A stretch of DNA of 64,000 nucleotides from Panulirus ornatus (taxonomy: Eukaryota; Arthropoda; Malacostraca; Decapoda; Palinuridae). Positions 12,456-24,600 of this stretch are shown here, piece after piece (the stretch's first letter is position 1; every line of letters begins with the position of its first letter). The position numbers and the translations under genes were made by a program. The notes beneath the pieces were generated by a model that made no database searches, was not told where the DNA came from, and saw only the letters and a list, made by a program, of their open reading frames with translations. The DNA is taken from NCBI RefSeq assembly GCF_036320965.1, contig NC_092225.1, positions 6,815,383-6,879,382 of the forward strand, written 5' to 3'.

Positions 12456-13993
12456 CATGTGGAGCCTGACTCTCGTCTGCAAGCCTCACTCTCCGGTCCT
12501 GCCTGACTCTCGTCCCAAGCCTCTCTCTCCTGTTCTGCCTGACTCTCGTCCCAAGTCTCTCTTTCCTGCCCTGCCTGACATTCGTTTTAGGACTCTATCT
12601 CTTGTCCTGCCTGACTCTCGTCCTAGCACTCTCCCTCCTGTCCTGCCTGACTCTCGTCCCAAGCCTCTCTCTCCTACACTGCCTGACCGTCGTCAAAAGA
12701 CTCTCTCTCCTGTCCTGCCTGACTCGCTCGTCAAGCCTCTGTCTCCTGCATTGCTTGACTCTCGTCCCAAGCTATTCTCCCCTGTCCTGCGTGACTCTTG
12801 TCCCAATCCTCTCTCTCCTTTCCTGTCTGACTCTCGTCCCAAGCCTCTCTCTCCTGTACTGCCTGACTGTCGTCCCAACCTCTCTCTTCTGTCCTGCCCG
12901 ACTCTCGTCGCAACCATTTCTCTCCTGTACTGCCTGATTCTCGTCCCAAGACTCTCCCTTCTGTCCTGACTGACTGTAGTCCCAACCCTTTCTCTCTTGT
13001 CCTGCTTGACTCTCCTCCCAACCTCCTCTCTCCTACCCAGCCTGCCTCTCGTCCCAAGCTCTCTTTCCATGGCTACTTGACTCTCGTCCCATGACTCTCT
13101 TGTCATGCCTGACTTTCGTCCCAAGCTTCTCTCTCCTGTTCTGCATAACTCTGGTCCCAGTCCTCTCTCTCCTGTCCTGCATGACTCTCGTTTCAAGCAT
13201 CTCTCTCCTGTCCTGACTGACTCTCGTCCAAAGCCTCTCTCTCCTGCAAAGCCTGACCCTCATACCCAGCCTCTCTCTCCTGTCCTGCCTGACTTTCGTC
13301 CCAAGTCTCTCTCTCCTGTCCTGCCGACTCTCGTCCAATACCTCGCTCTCATGTTCTGCCTGACTCTCGTCCCAAGCCTCTCTCTCTTGTCCTGCTTGAC
13401 TCTCGTCCCAAGCCTCTCTCTCCTGTCCTGCATGACTCTCGTCCCATGTCTCTCTCTCATGTCCTGCCTGACAATCGTCCCAAGCCTCTCTCTCCGGCCA
13501 TGTCACACTCTCGTCCCAAGTCTCTCTCTCCTGTCCTGCCTGACTATCGTCCAAAGCCTCTCTCTCCTGTCGTGACAGACTCTCGTTCCAAGCCTCTCTC
13601 TCCTGTCCAGTCTGACACTAGTCCCAAGCCCCACTCTCCTCTCATGCCTGACTGTCGTCCCAAGCATCTATGTCCTGTCCTGACTGACTCACCTCAAGCC
13701 TCTATCTCCTCTCATGCCTGACTCTCGTACCCACCCTCTATCTACTGTCCTTCCTAACTCTCGTATCAGGCCTCTTTCTCCTGTCCTGCAAAACTCTCGT
13801 CCCAAGCCTCTCTCTCCTATCCAGCCTGGCTCTCGTCCCATGACTCTCCCTCCTGTCCTGCCTGACTCACGTCAAAAACCCCTCTCTCCTACCCTCTATT
13901 ATTATCGTACCAATCCTCTATCTCCTGTCCTGTCTGACTCTCATCCCAACTCCCTCTCTCCTACCCTGCTTGACTCTCGTCCTAAGCCACTCT
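12456..13993 (+). repeat. Higher-order copy, 1,538 bp
   Basis: Same structure as the two preceding copies but without the 215-bp internal duplication. It also carries a one-base insertion near 12,479 (CGTCTGCAAGCC where the others have CGTCTCAAGCC). 1,752 minus 215 plus 1 gives 1,538, which accounts exactly for its length. It ends at CATGTCGAGCCT (13,994). Confidence 0.88.
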
Positions 13994-16900
13994 CATGTCG
14001 AGCCTGACTATCGTCTCAAGCCTCACTCTCCGGTCCTGCCTGACTCTCGTCCCAAGCCTCTCTCTCCTGTTCTGCCTGACTCTCGTCCCAAGTCTCTCTT
14101 TCCTGCCCTGCCTGACATTCGTTTTAGGACTCTATATCTTGTCCTGCCTGACTCTCGTCCTAACACTCTCCCTCCTGTCCTGCCTGACTCTCGTCCCAAG
14201 CCTCTCTCTCCTACACTGCCTGACCGTCGTCAAAAGCCTCTCTCTCCTGTCCTGCCTGACTCGCTCGTCAAGACTCTGTCTCCTGTATTGCTTGACTCTC
14301 GTCCCAAGCTATTCTCCCCTGTCCTGCGTGACTCTTGTCCCAATCCTCTCTCTCCTTTCCTGCCTGACTCTCGTCCCATGCCTCTCTCTTCTGTCCTGCC
14401 TAACTCTCGTCCCAACCCCCTCTCTCCTACCAAGCCTGACTCTCGTCCCAAGCTCTCTTTCCAGGCCTGCCTGACTCTCGTCCCATGAATCTCTCTCCTG
14501 TCATTCATGACTCTCGTCCCAAGCTTCTCTCTCCTGTCCTACCTGACTCTCCTCCCAAGCCTCTCTCTCCTGTCCTGACTGACTCTCGTTCGAAGCCTCT
14601 ATCTCCTCTCCCGTCTGACTCTCGTCCCAACCCTCTCCCCCCGGTCCTGCCTGTCTGTAGTCCGAAGGATCTCTCTCCTCTCTGGCCTGACACTCGTACC
14701 AAGTCTCTCTCTCCGGTCCTGCCTGACTCTCGTCCCAAGCCTCTTTCTCCTACTTGCCTGAGAGTCGTCCATAAATCTTCTCTCCAACACTGCCTGGCTC
14801 TCGTCACAAGCCTCTCTCTCCTGTCCTGCCTGACTCTCATCACAAGCCTCCCTCTCCTATCCTGCCTGACTCTCGTCCCAAGCCAATCTCTCGTGTACTG
14901 CCTGAATATTGTCGGAAGCCCCTCTCTCCTACCCTACATGATTCTCGTTCCAAGCATCTCTGTTCTGTCCAGCCTAACTCTCGTCCAAAGCCCCTCTTTC
15001 CTACCATGCCTGACTCTCGTCCCAAGACTCTCTCCAGTCGAATTTGACTCTCGTCCCAAGCCATTCTCTCCTCTCCTGCCTGACTCTCGTCCCAGTCCTA
15101 TCTCTCCTGTCCTGACTGACTCTCGTCCTAAACCTGTCTCTTCTATTTGCCTGACTCTCGTTCTAAGTCCTCTCCTACCCTTTCTGTCTCTCGTCCCAAG
15201 CCTCTCTCTCCTGTCCTGCCTGTCTGTAGTCCGAAGGATCTCTCTCCTGTCTTGCCTGACTCTCGTCCCAAGCGTCTATCTCCTCTCTGGCCTGACACTC
15301 GTCCCAAGACTCTTTCTTCTGTCCTCCCTGACTCTCGTCCAAAGCCTACTTCTCCTGTCCTGCCTGACTGTCATCCCAAGCCTCTCTATCCTGTCCTGCC
15401 TGATTCTTGTTCCAAACCTGTGTCTTCTCTCCTGCCTGACTCTCGTCCCAAGCCTCTCTCTCCTGCCGTGCCTGACTCTCTCCTCAAGCCTCTCTCTCCT
15501 ATCTTGCCTGACTCTCGTCCCAAGCCCTTCTCTCCACCCCTGCCTGACTCTCGTCCTAAGCTTATTTCTCCTACCATGCCTGACTCTCATCTCAAGCCTC
15601 TGTCTCCTGTCCTGCCTGACTCCCGTCCCAAGTCTCTCTCTCCTCTCCTGCCTGACTCTCGTCCAATACCTCGCCCTCCTGTTCTGCCTGACTCTCGTGC
15701 AAAGCCTTTCTCTCTCGTCCTGCTTGACTCTCGTCCTAAGCCACTTTCTCCTGTCCTGCCTGACTCTCGTCCCATGAATCTCTCTCCTGTCATTCATGAC
15801 TCTCGTCCCAAGCTCTCTCTCCTTTCCTACCTGACTCCCCTCCCAAGCCTCTCTCTCATGTCCTGCCTGACTCTCTTCCTAAGCCTCTATATCCTCTCCC
15901 GTCTGACTCTCGTCCCAAGCCTCTCTCCCCTGTCCTGCCTGACTCTAGTCCAAAGCCTCTCTCTCCTGTCCTGCCTGACTGTCGTCCCAACCTCTCTCTT
16001 CTGTCCTGCCCGACTCTCGTCGCAACCATTTCTCTCCTGTACTGCCTGATTCTCGTCCCAAGACTCTCCCTTCTGTCCTGACTGACTGTAGTCCCAACCC
16101 TTTCTCTCTTGTCCTGCTTGACTCTCGTCCCAACCTCCTCTCTCCTACCCAGCCTGCCTCTCGTCCCAAGCTCTCTTTCCATGGCTACTTGACTCTCGTC
16201 CCATGACTCTCTTGTCATGCCTGACTTTCGTCCCAAGCTTCTCTCTCCTGTTCTGCATAACTCTGGTCCCAGTCCTCTCTCTCCTGTCCTGCATGACTCT
16301 CGTTTCAAGCATCTCTCTCCTGTCCTGACTGACTCTCGTCCAAAGCCTCTCTCTCCTGCCAAGCCTGACCCTCATACCCAGCCTCTCTCTCCTGTCCTGC
16401 CTGACTCTCGTCCCAAGTCTCTCTCTCCTGTCCTGCCGACTCTCGTCCAATACCTCGCTCTCATGTTCTGCCTGACTCTCGTCCCAAGCCTCTCTCTCTT
16501 GTCCTGCTTGACTCTCGTCCCAAGCCTCTCTCTCCTGTCCTGCATGACTCTCGTCCCATGTCTCTCTCTCATGTCCTGCCTGACAATCGTCCCAAGCCTC
16601 TCTCTCCGGCCATGTCACACTCTCGTCCCAAGTCTCTCTCTCCTGTCCTGCCTGACTATCGTCCAAAGCCTCTCTCTCCTGTCGTGACAGACTCTCGTTC
16701 CAAGCCTCTCTCTCCTGTCCAGTCTGACACTAGTCCCAAGCCCCACTCTCCTCTCATGCCTGACTGTCGTCCCAAGCATCTCTCTCCTGTCCTGACTGAC
16801 TCAACTCAAGCCTCTCTCTCCTCTCATACCTGACTCTCGTACCAACCCTCTATCTCCTGTCCTTCCTAACTCTCGTATCAGGCCTCTTTCTCCTGTCCTG

Positions 16901-17105
16901 CAAAACTCTCGTCCCAAGCCTCTCTCTCCTATCCAGCCTGGCTCTCGTCCCATGACTCTCCCTCCTGTCCTGCCTGACTCACGTCAAAAACCCCTCTCTC
17001 CTACCCTCAATTATTCTCGTACCAAGCCTCTCTCTCCTGTCCTGTCTGACTCTCATCCCAACTCCCTCTCTCCTACCCTGCTTGACTCTCGTCCGAAGCA
17101 TCTCT
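13994..17105 (+). repeat. Composite higher-order unit, 3,112 bp
   Basis: Bounded by CATGTCGAGCCT at 13,994 and 17,106. GCCTGAATATTG recurs at the same period (14,900 and 18,012), as does TCCATGGCTAC (CCATGG at 13,067 and 16,179). Inside, CCCATGAATCTCTCTCC occurs twice (about 14,482 and 15,770). Near 15,945 the sequence jumps from that second partial cycle into the TCCATGGCTAC part of the young 1.5-1.75 kb copies, so the unit is a fusion of two cycle types. Its length resembles the full cycle, but its landmark content differs. Confidence 0.82.
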
Positions 17106-19380
17106 CATGTCGAGCCTGACTCTCGTCTCAAGCATACCTCTCCGGTCCTGCCTGACTCTCGTCCCAAACCTCTCTGTCCTGTTGTGCCTGACTCTCGTCA
17201 CAAGCCTCTCTTTCCTGCCCTGATTGACATTCGTTTCAGGACTCTATCTCTTGTCCTGCGTGACTCTCGTCCTAACATTCTCTCTCCTGTCCTGCCTGAC
17301 TCTCGTCTCAAGCCTCTCTCTCCTACACTGCCTGACCGTCGTCAAAAGCCTCTCTCTCCTGTCCTGCCTGACTCGCTCGTCAAGACTCTGTCTCCTGTAT
17401 TGCTTGACTCTCGTCCCAAGCTATTCTCCCCTGTCCTGCGTGACTCTTGTCCCAATCCTCTCTCTCCTTTCCTGCCTGACTCTCGTCCCATGCCTCTCTC
17501 TTCTGTCCTGCCTAACTCTCGTCCCAACCCCCTCTCTCCTACCAAGCCTGACTCTCGTCCCAAGTTCTCTTTCCAGGCCTGCCTGACTCTCGTCCCATGA
17601 ATCTCTCTCCTGTCATTCATGACTCTCGTCCCAAGCTTCTCTCTCCTGTCTTACCTGACTCTCCTCCCAAGCCTCTCTCTCCTGTCCTGACTGACTCTCG
17701 TTCGAAGCCTCTATCTCCTCTCCCGTCTGACTCTCGTCCCAACCCTCTCCCCCCTGTCCTGCCTGTCTGTAGTCCGAAGGATCTCTCTCCTCTCTGGCCT
17801 GACACTCGTACCAAGTCTCTCTCTCCGGTCCTGCCTGACTCTCGTCCCAAGCCTCTTTCTCCTACTTGCCTGAGAGTCGTCCATAAATCTTCTCTCCAAC
17901 ACTGCCTGGCTCTCGTCACAAGCCTCTCTCTCCTGTCCTGCCTGACTCTCATCACAAGCCTCCCTCTCCTATCCTGCCTGACTCTCGTCCCAAGCCAATC
18001 TCTCGTGTAATGCCTGAATATTGTCGGAAGCCCCTCTCTCCTACCCTACATGATTCTCGTTCCAAGCATCTCTGTTCTGTCCAGCCTAACTCTCGTCCAA
18101 AGCCCCTCTTTCCTACCATGCCTGACTCTCGTCCCAAGACTCTCTCCAGTCGAATTTGACTCTCGTCCCAAGCCATTCTCTCCTCTCCTGCCTGACTCTC
18201 GTCCCAGTCCTATCTCTCCTGTCCTGACTGACTCGTCCTAAGCCTGTCTCTTCTATTTGCCTGACTCTCGTTCTAAGTCCTCTCCTACCCTTTCTGTCTC
18301 TCGTCCCAAGCCTCTCTCTCCTGTCCTGCCTGTCTGTAGTCCGAAGGATCTCTCTCCTGTCTTGCCTGACTCTCGTCCCAAGCGTCTATCTCCTCTCTGG
18401 CCTGACACTCGTCCCAAGACTCTTTCTTCTGTCCTCCCTGACTCTTGTCCAAAGCCTACTTCTCCTGTCCTGCCTGACTGTCATCCCAAGCCTCTCTATC
18501 CTGTCCTGCCTGATTCTTGTTCCAAACCTGTGTCTTCTCTCCTGCCTGACTCTCGTCCCAAGCCTCTCTCTCCTGCCGTGCCTGACTCTCTCCTCAAGCC
18601 TCTCTCTCCTATCTTGCCTGACTCTCGTCCCAAGCCCTTCTCTCCACCCCTGCCTGACTCTCGTCCTAAGCTTATTTCTCCTACCATGCCTGACTCTCAT
18701 CTCAAGCCTCTGTCTCCTGTCCTGCCTGACTCTCGTCACAAGTCTCTCTCTCCTGTCCTGCCTGACTCTCGTCCAATACCTCGCCCTCCTGTTCTGCCTG
18801 ACTCTCGTGCAAAGCCTTTCTCTCTCGTCCTGCTTGACTCTCGTCCTAAGCCACTTTCTCCTGTCCTGCCTGACTCTCGTCCCATGAATCTCTCTCCTGT
18901 CATTCATGACTCTCGTCCCAAGCTCTCTCTCCTGTCCTACCTGACTCCCCTCCCAAGCCTCTCTCTCATGTCCTGCCTGACTCTCTTCCTAAGCCTCTAT
19001 CTCCTCTCCCGTCTGACTCTCGTCCCAAGCCTCTCTCCCCTGTCCTGCCTGACTCCTGTCCCAAGCTTCTCTCTCTTGTCCTTCTTGGCTCTCCTCCCAA
19101 GCCTCTTTCTCCTACTTGCCTGACTCTCGTCCATAGATCTTCTCTCCAACCCTGCCTGACTCACGTCCCAAGTCTCTCTCTCCTGTCCTGCCTGACTCTC
19201 GTTCCAAGGCTCCCTCTCCTGTCCTGCCTGACTCTCGTCCCAAGCCAATCTTTCGTGTACTGCATGAACATTGTTGGAAGCCCCTCTCTCCTAAACTACA
19301 TGATTCTCGTTCCAAGCCTCTCATTTCTGTCCTGCCCCTCTCTCCTACCATGCCTGACTCTCGTCCCAAGCGTCTCTTCT
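17106..19380 (+). repeat. Second copy of the 3,112-bp composite, incomplete
   Basis: Collinear with 13,994 onward at +3,112. The shift becomes +3,110 after a 2-bp loss near 18,233, where GACTGACTCGTCC replaces GACTGACTCTCGTCC. It follows the first copy to about 19,055. There the first copy jumps to CTCTAGTCCAAAGCC (about 15,945), while this one continues with CTCCTGTCCCAAGC and runs on through a degenerate GCATGAACATTG landmark near 19,262. Confidence 0.8.
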
Positions 19381-20780
19381 GACGAATTTGACTCTCGTCC
19401 CAAGCCATTCTCTCGTCCCAAGCCTGACTCTCGTCCCAAGTCTCTATCTCCTTTCCTGCATGACTGTCTTCCCAAGAATCTCTCTCCTGTCCTGCCTCAC
19501 TCTCGTCCTATCTCCCTCTCTCCTACCCTGCCTGACTCTCGTCCCAAGCCTCTTTCTCCTGTCCTGCCTGACTGTCGTCCCAAACCTCTCTCTAGGGCCC
19601 TGTCTGACTCTCGTCCCAAGCATCTCTCTCTTATCAAGCCTTACTCTCGTCCCAAGCCTCTCTTTCCTGTCCTGCCTGACACTCGTCCCATGACTCTATC
19701 TCCTGTCCTGCCTGACTCTCGCCCTAACCCTCTCTCTTCTGTCTTGCCTGGCTCTCGTCCAAAGCATCTCTCTCCTACCCTGACTGACCGTCGTCCCAAG
19801 CCTCTCTCTCCTGTCCTGACTGACTCTCTCGTCAAGCCTCTCTTTGATGTCCTGCCTGACTCACCTCCCAACCTTTTCTCCACTGTCCTGCCTGACTCTA
19901 GTCCAAAGCCTCTCTCTCCTGTCCTGCCTGACTCTCGTCCCAACCTCTCTCTTCTGTCCTGCCCGACTTTCGTCGCAACCATTTCTCTCCTGTTCTGCAT
20001 AACTATGGTCCCAGTCCTCTCTCTCCTGTCCTGCATGACTCTCGTTTCAAGCCTCTCTCTCCTGCCCTGCAAAACTCTCGTCCCAAGCCTCTCTCTCCTG
20101 TCCAGCCTGGCTCTCGTCCCATGACTCGTCCCTCTCGTCGAAAGCCACTCTCTCCTGTAATGCCTGACCCTCGTACCCAGCCTCTCTCTCCTGTCCTGCC
20201 TGACTCTAGTCCAATACCTCGGTCTCCTGTTCTGCCTGACTCTCGTCCCAAGCCTCTCTCTCTTGTCCTGCTTGACTCTCGTCCCAAGCCTCTCTCTCCT
20301 GTCCTGCCTGACTCTCGTCCCATGTCTCTCTCTCATGTCCTCCCTGACTATCGTCCCAAGCCTCTCTCTCCTGTCATGTCAGACTCTCGTCCCAAGTCTC
20401 TCTCTCCTGTCGTGCCTGACTATCGTCCAAAACCTCTCTCTCCTGTCCAGTCTAACACTAGTCCCAAGCCCCTCTCTCCTCTCATGCCTGACTGTCGTCC
20501 CAAACATCTCTCTCCTGTCCTGACTGACTCACCTCAAGGCTCTATCTCCTCTCATGCCTGACTCTCTTACCAACCCTCTATCTCCTGTCCTTCCTAACTC
20601 TCGTATCAGGCCTCTTTCTCCTGTCCTGCAAAACTCTCGTCCCAAGCCTCTCTCTCCTGTCCAGCCTGGCTCTCGTAACATGAATCTCCATCCTGTCCTA
20701 CCTGACTCACGTCAAAAACCCCTCTCTCCTACCCTCCATTATTCTCGTACCAAGCCTCTCTCTCCTGTCCTGCCTGACTC
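19380..20780 (+). repeat. Partial cycle with deletion scars
   Basis: Contains the GACGAATTTGACTC landmark (about 19,381), TATCTCCTTTCCTGC (about 19,445), CTGACACTCGTCCCATGAC (about 19,677), CAACCTTTTCTCCAC (about 19,869) and the CTCTTACCAACCCTC unit (about 20,563). At 19,405-19,440 a shortened unit joins two landmarks that are about 450 bp apart in other cycles but only about 56 bp apart here, so close to 395 bp is missing. A second irregular join lies near 20,120-20,145. Confidence 0.7.
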
Positions 20781-21605
20781 TCGTCCAAGCCTCCTCTCCT
20801 TCCGTCTGACTCTCGTCCCAAGCTCTCTCCTCCTGTCCTGCCTGACTCCTGTCCCAAGCTCCTCTCTCCTTCCATCATGACTCTCGTCCCAAGCTCTTTC
20901 TCTTCTGCCTGACTCTCGTCCCAAGCCTTCTCTCCTACCTGCCTGACTCTCGTCCCACTCTTCTCCTGTCCTCCTGACTCTCGTCCAAGGCTCCTCTCCT
21001 GTCCTGCCTGACTCTCGTCCCAAGCCTTCTCTCCTGTCCTAGCTGACTCTCGTCCCCTGATCTCTCTCTGTTCTGCCTGACTCTCGTCCCCCTTCTCTCC
21101 TCCTCCTGACTCTCGTCCCAACTCTCTCTCTGTCCTGTCTCTGTCTGACCTAGCCATCTCTCTCCGTACCTGCTGACTCTCGTCCAAGCTCCTCTCTTCG
21201 GCCTGACTCTCGTCCCAAGCTCCTCTCCGGGTCCTGCCTGACTCTCGTCCCAACCTCTCTCTCCTTCCTGCCTGACTTCTCGTCCAAGCCTTCTTTCCTG
21301 TCCTGCCTGACTTCGTCCAACCTTCTCTTCCTGTCTGCTCTCGTCAAACTCTCTCCTGTCAGCCTACTCTCGTCCAAGCCTTCTTCCTACCTGCCTGACC
21401 TCGTCCAAAGCCTCTCTCTCCTGTCCTGCCTGACTCCTCGTCCAAGCCTCTCTCTCCTGTCTTCCCTTGACTCTCGTCCAAGCTCTTCTCCCCTGTCCTG
21501 ACTCTCGTCCCAATCCTTCTCTCCTTTCCTGCCTGACTCTCGTCTCAAGCCTCTCTCTCTGTCCTGCCTGACTCTCGTCCCAATCCGGGGGGGGGGGGGG
21601 GGGGG

Positions 21606-21686
<81 letters not shown>

Positions 21687-24600
21687 TGCCTGACCTCGTC
21701 CAAGCACTCTTCCTGTCCTGCCTGACTCGTACTCTCTTCCTCTGGACTTCGTCCAACCTCTCTTGTCCTGCTGACTCTCGTCCCAAGCTCTTCTCCTGTC
21801 CTGCCTGACTCTCGTCCAAAGCCTCTCTCTCCTGTCTACCTGACTCTCGTCCAAGCCTCTCTCTGTCTGCCTGACTCTCGTCCCAAGCTCTCTCTCCTGT
21901 CCTGACTGAACTCTCGTCCCAAGCTCTCTCTCTTGTCCTGCCTGACTCTCGTTCCAAGCCTCTCTTCCTGTCCTGCTGACTCTCTCCCAAGCCTCTCTCT
22001 CTTGTCCTGCCTGAACTCTGTCCCAAGCTCTCTCTCCTGTCCTGCCTGACTCTCGTCCCAAGCCTCTTCTCCTTCTGCCTGACCTCGTCCAAGACTCCTC
22101 TCCCTGTCCTGCCTGACTCTCGTCCCAAGCCTCTCTCTCCTGTCTGCTTGACTCTCGTCCAAGCCTCTTCTCCTGTCCTGCCTGACTCTCGTCCCAAGCC
22201 TCTCTTCCTGTCCTGACTATTCGTCCAAGCCTCTCTCTCTCTGACTTCTCGTCCAAGCCTCTCTCCTGTCCTGCCTGACTCTCGTCCAAGCTCTCTCTCC
22301 TGTCTGACCTGACTCTCGTCCAAGCCTCTCTCCCCTCCTGCTGACCTCGTCCCAGACTTTTCTCCTCCTGCTACTCTCGTCCCAAGCCTCTCTCCTGTCC
22401 TGCCTGACTCTCGTCCAAGCCTTCTCTCCTACCTGCTTGACTCTCGTCCCAAGCCTCTTCTCCTCCTTGCCTGACTCTCGTCCAAGTCTCTCTCTCCATC
22501 CTGCCTGACTCTCGTCCAAGCCTCTCTTCTCCTGTCCTGCCTGACTCTCGTCCCAAGCCTCCTCTCCTGTCCTGCCTGACTCTCGTCCCAAGCCAATCTC
22601 TGTCTGCCTGATTCTTGTCAAGCCTCCTTCTCCCTGTTCTCGTCCAAGCCTCTCTTTCCTGTCCTCCTGACTCTCGTCCCAAGCCTCCTCTTACCATGCC
22701 TGACTCTCGTCCAAGCCTCTTCTCCTGTCTCTTGACTCTCTCCAAGCTCTCTCCTTCCGCCTGACTCTCGTCCCAGTCCTTCTCTCCTGTCCTGACTGAC
22801 TCTCGTCCCAAGCCTTCTCCTATGCCTACTCTCGTTTCCAAGCCTTCTCTCCTACCTTCTGATCTCTCGTCCAAGCCTCTCTCTCCTGTCCTGCCTGACT
22901 GTCGTCCAAGATCTCTCTCCTGTCCTGCCTGACTCTCGTCCCAAGCTCTCTCCTCTTTGCCTGACCTCGTCCAAGCTCTCTCGTCCTGCCTGACTCTCGT
23001 CCAAGCCCTTCTCCTGTCCTCCTGATCTTCCAGCTTTCTCCTTCGCCTGACTGTCCCAACCTTTCCTGTCGCCTGTCTTCCAACCTGTCTCTCCTGCTGA
23101 CTCGTCCCAAGCCTCTCCTCTCCTGCCTGACTCTCTCCAGCCTCTCTCCCTTCTGCCTGACTTCGTCCCAAGCCTCTCTCTCCCTGCCTGACTCTCGTCC
23201 ACCTTCTCTCTCCCTTCCTGCACTCCGTCGCAACCTCTTCTCTGTCGCCTGACTCTCTCCAACTCTCTCTCTGTCCTGCTGACTCTGTCCAAGCTAGCCT
23301 CTTCTTCTCTCCTGCTACTCTCGTCCCAAGCACCTCTCTCCTACCATGCCTGACTCTCGTCCCAAGCTCTCATTCCTGCCTACCTGACTCTCGTCCCAAG
23401 CAATCTCTCTCCTGTCACTCTCTGACTCTCGTCCCAAGCTCTCTCTCCTTCTCCTGACTGACTCTCGTCCCAAGCCTCTTCTCTCCTGCCTGACTCGTAC
23501 TCTCTGTCCAAGCCTCTATCTCCTCTCTCTCGTCTCTGACTCTCGTCCCAAGCCTCTCTCTCCTGTCCTGCTGACTCGTCCCAAGCTCTCTCTCTTGTCC
23601 TCTCTTGAGCTCTCCTCCAACCTCGTCTATCTCCTCGTCCTGCCTGATCACTCGTCCATAGCTCTTTCTCCTGCCTGGCACTCGTTCCAAGCCTCTCTCT
23701 CCTGTCCTGCCTGACTCTCGTCCAAGCCTCTCTCTCCTGTCCTGCCTGACTCTCGTCCCAAGCCCTCTCTCCTGTCCTGCCTGACTTCGTCCAAGCCTCT
23801 CTCTCTACCTGACCTGATCTCCTTCGTCCACAGCCTCTCCAAACCTCTCATCCTCCTTTCACTGGCTTGACCTGTCCATCTATCAAGATCTCTCTCCTGT
23901 CCTGCCTGACTCTCGTCCAACTCTCTCTCTCCTACCCTGCCTAATTCTCGTCCCAAGCCTCTCTCTGTCCGCCTGACTCTCGTCCTAAGCCTCTCTCTCC
24001 TGTTCTGCATGACTCTTTCCCAACCTCTCTCTACGTCCTGCCTGACTCTCGTCCCAGGCCTCTCTCCTATCATAGCCTGACTCTCGTCCCAAGCTTTTCT
24101 CCCCTGTCCTGCCTGACTCTAGTCCAAAGCCTCTCTCTCCTTCCTGCCTGACTCTCGTCCCAAGCCTCTCTATCCTGCCTGCCTGACTCTCTCCTCAAGC
24201 CTCTCTCCTATCCTGCCTGACTCTCGTCCAAGTCTCTATCTCCTTTCCTGCTGACTCATCCCAAGATCCTCTCCTGTCTGCCTCACTCTCGTCCTAACTC
24301 CTCTCTCCTTCCTGCCTATCTCGTCCCAAGCCTCCTCTCCTGTCGACCTGACTCTCGTCCCAAGCCTCTCTCTTCTGCTGACTCTCATCTGTCTGTTCGT
24401 CCCAGAGCTTCTCCTCTGTCCTGCCTGACTCTCGTCCCAAGCTCTCTCTCCTACTCTGACAGTTCTCTTTTTCCGAAGCCTCTCTCCTGTCCTGCCTGAC
24501 TGTCGTCCCAACCTCTCTCGTCCTGCCTGACTCTCGTCCCAAGCCTCTCTCTCCTATCCTGCCTGACTCTCGTCCCAAGCTCTCTCTTCCTGTCCTGCCT

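Noticed and set aside
21364..22323. Minus-strand 319-codon frame with a poly-Gly/poly-Pro middle
   Set aside because: The Gly and Pro runs are just the G23-C77 tract read in translation, and the rest is noisy satellite.
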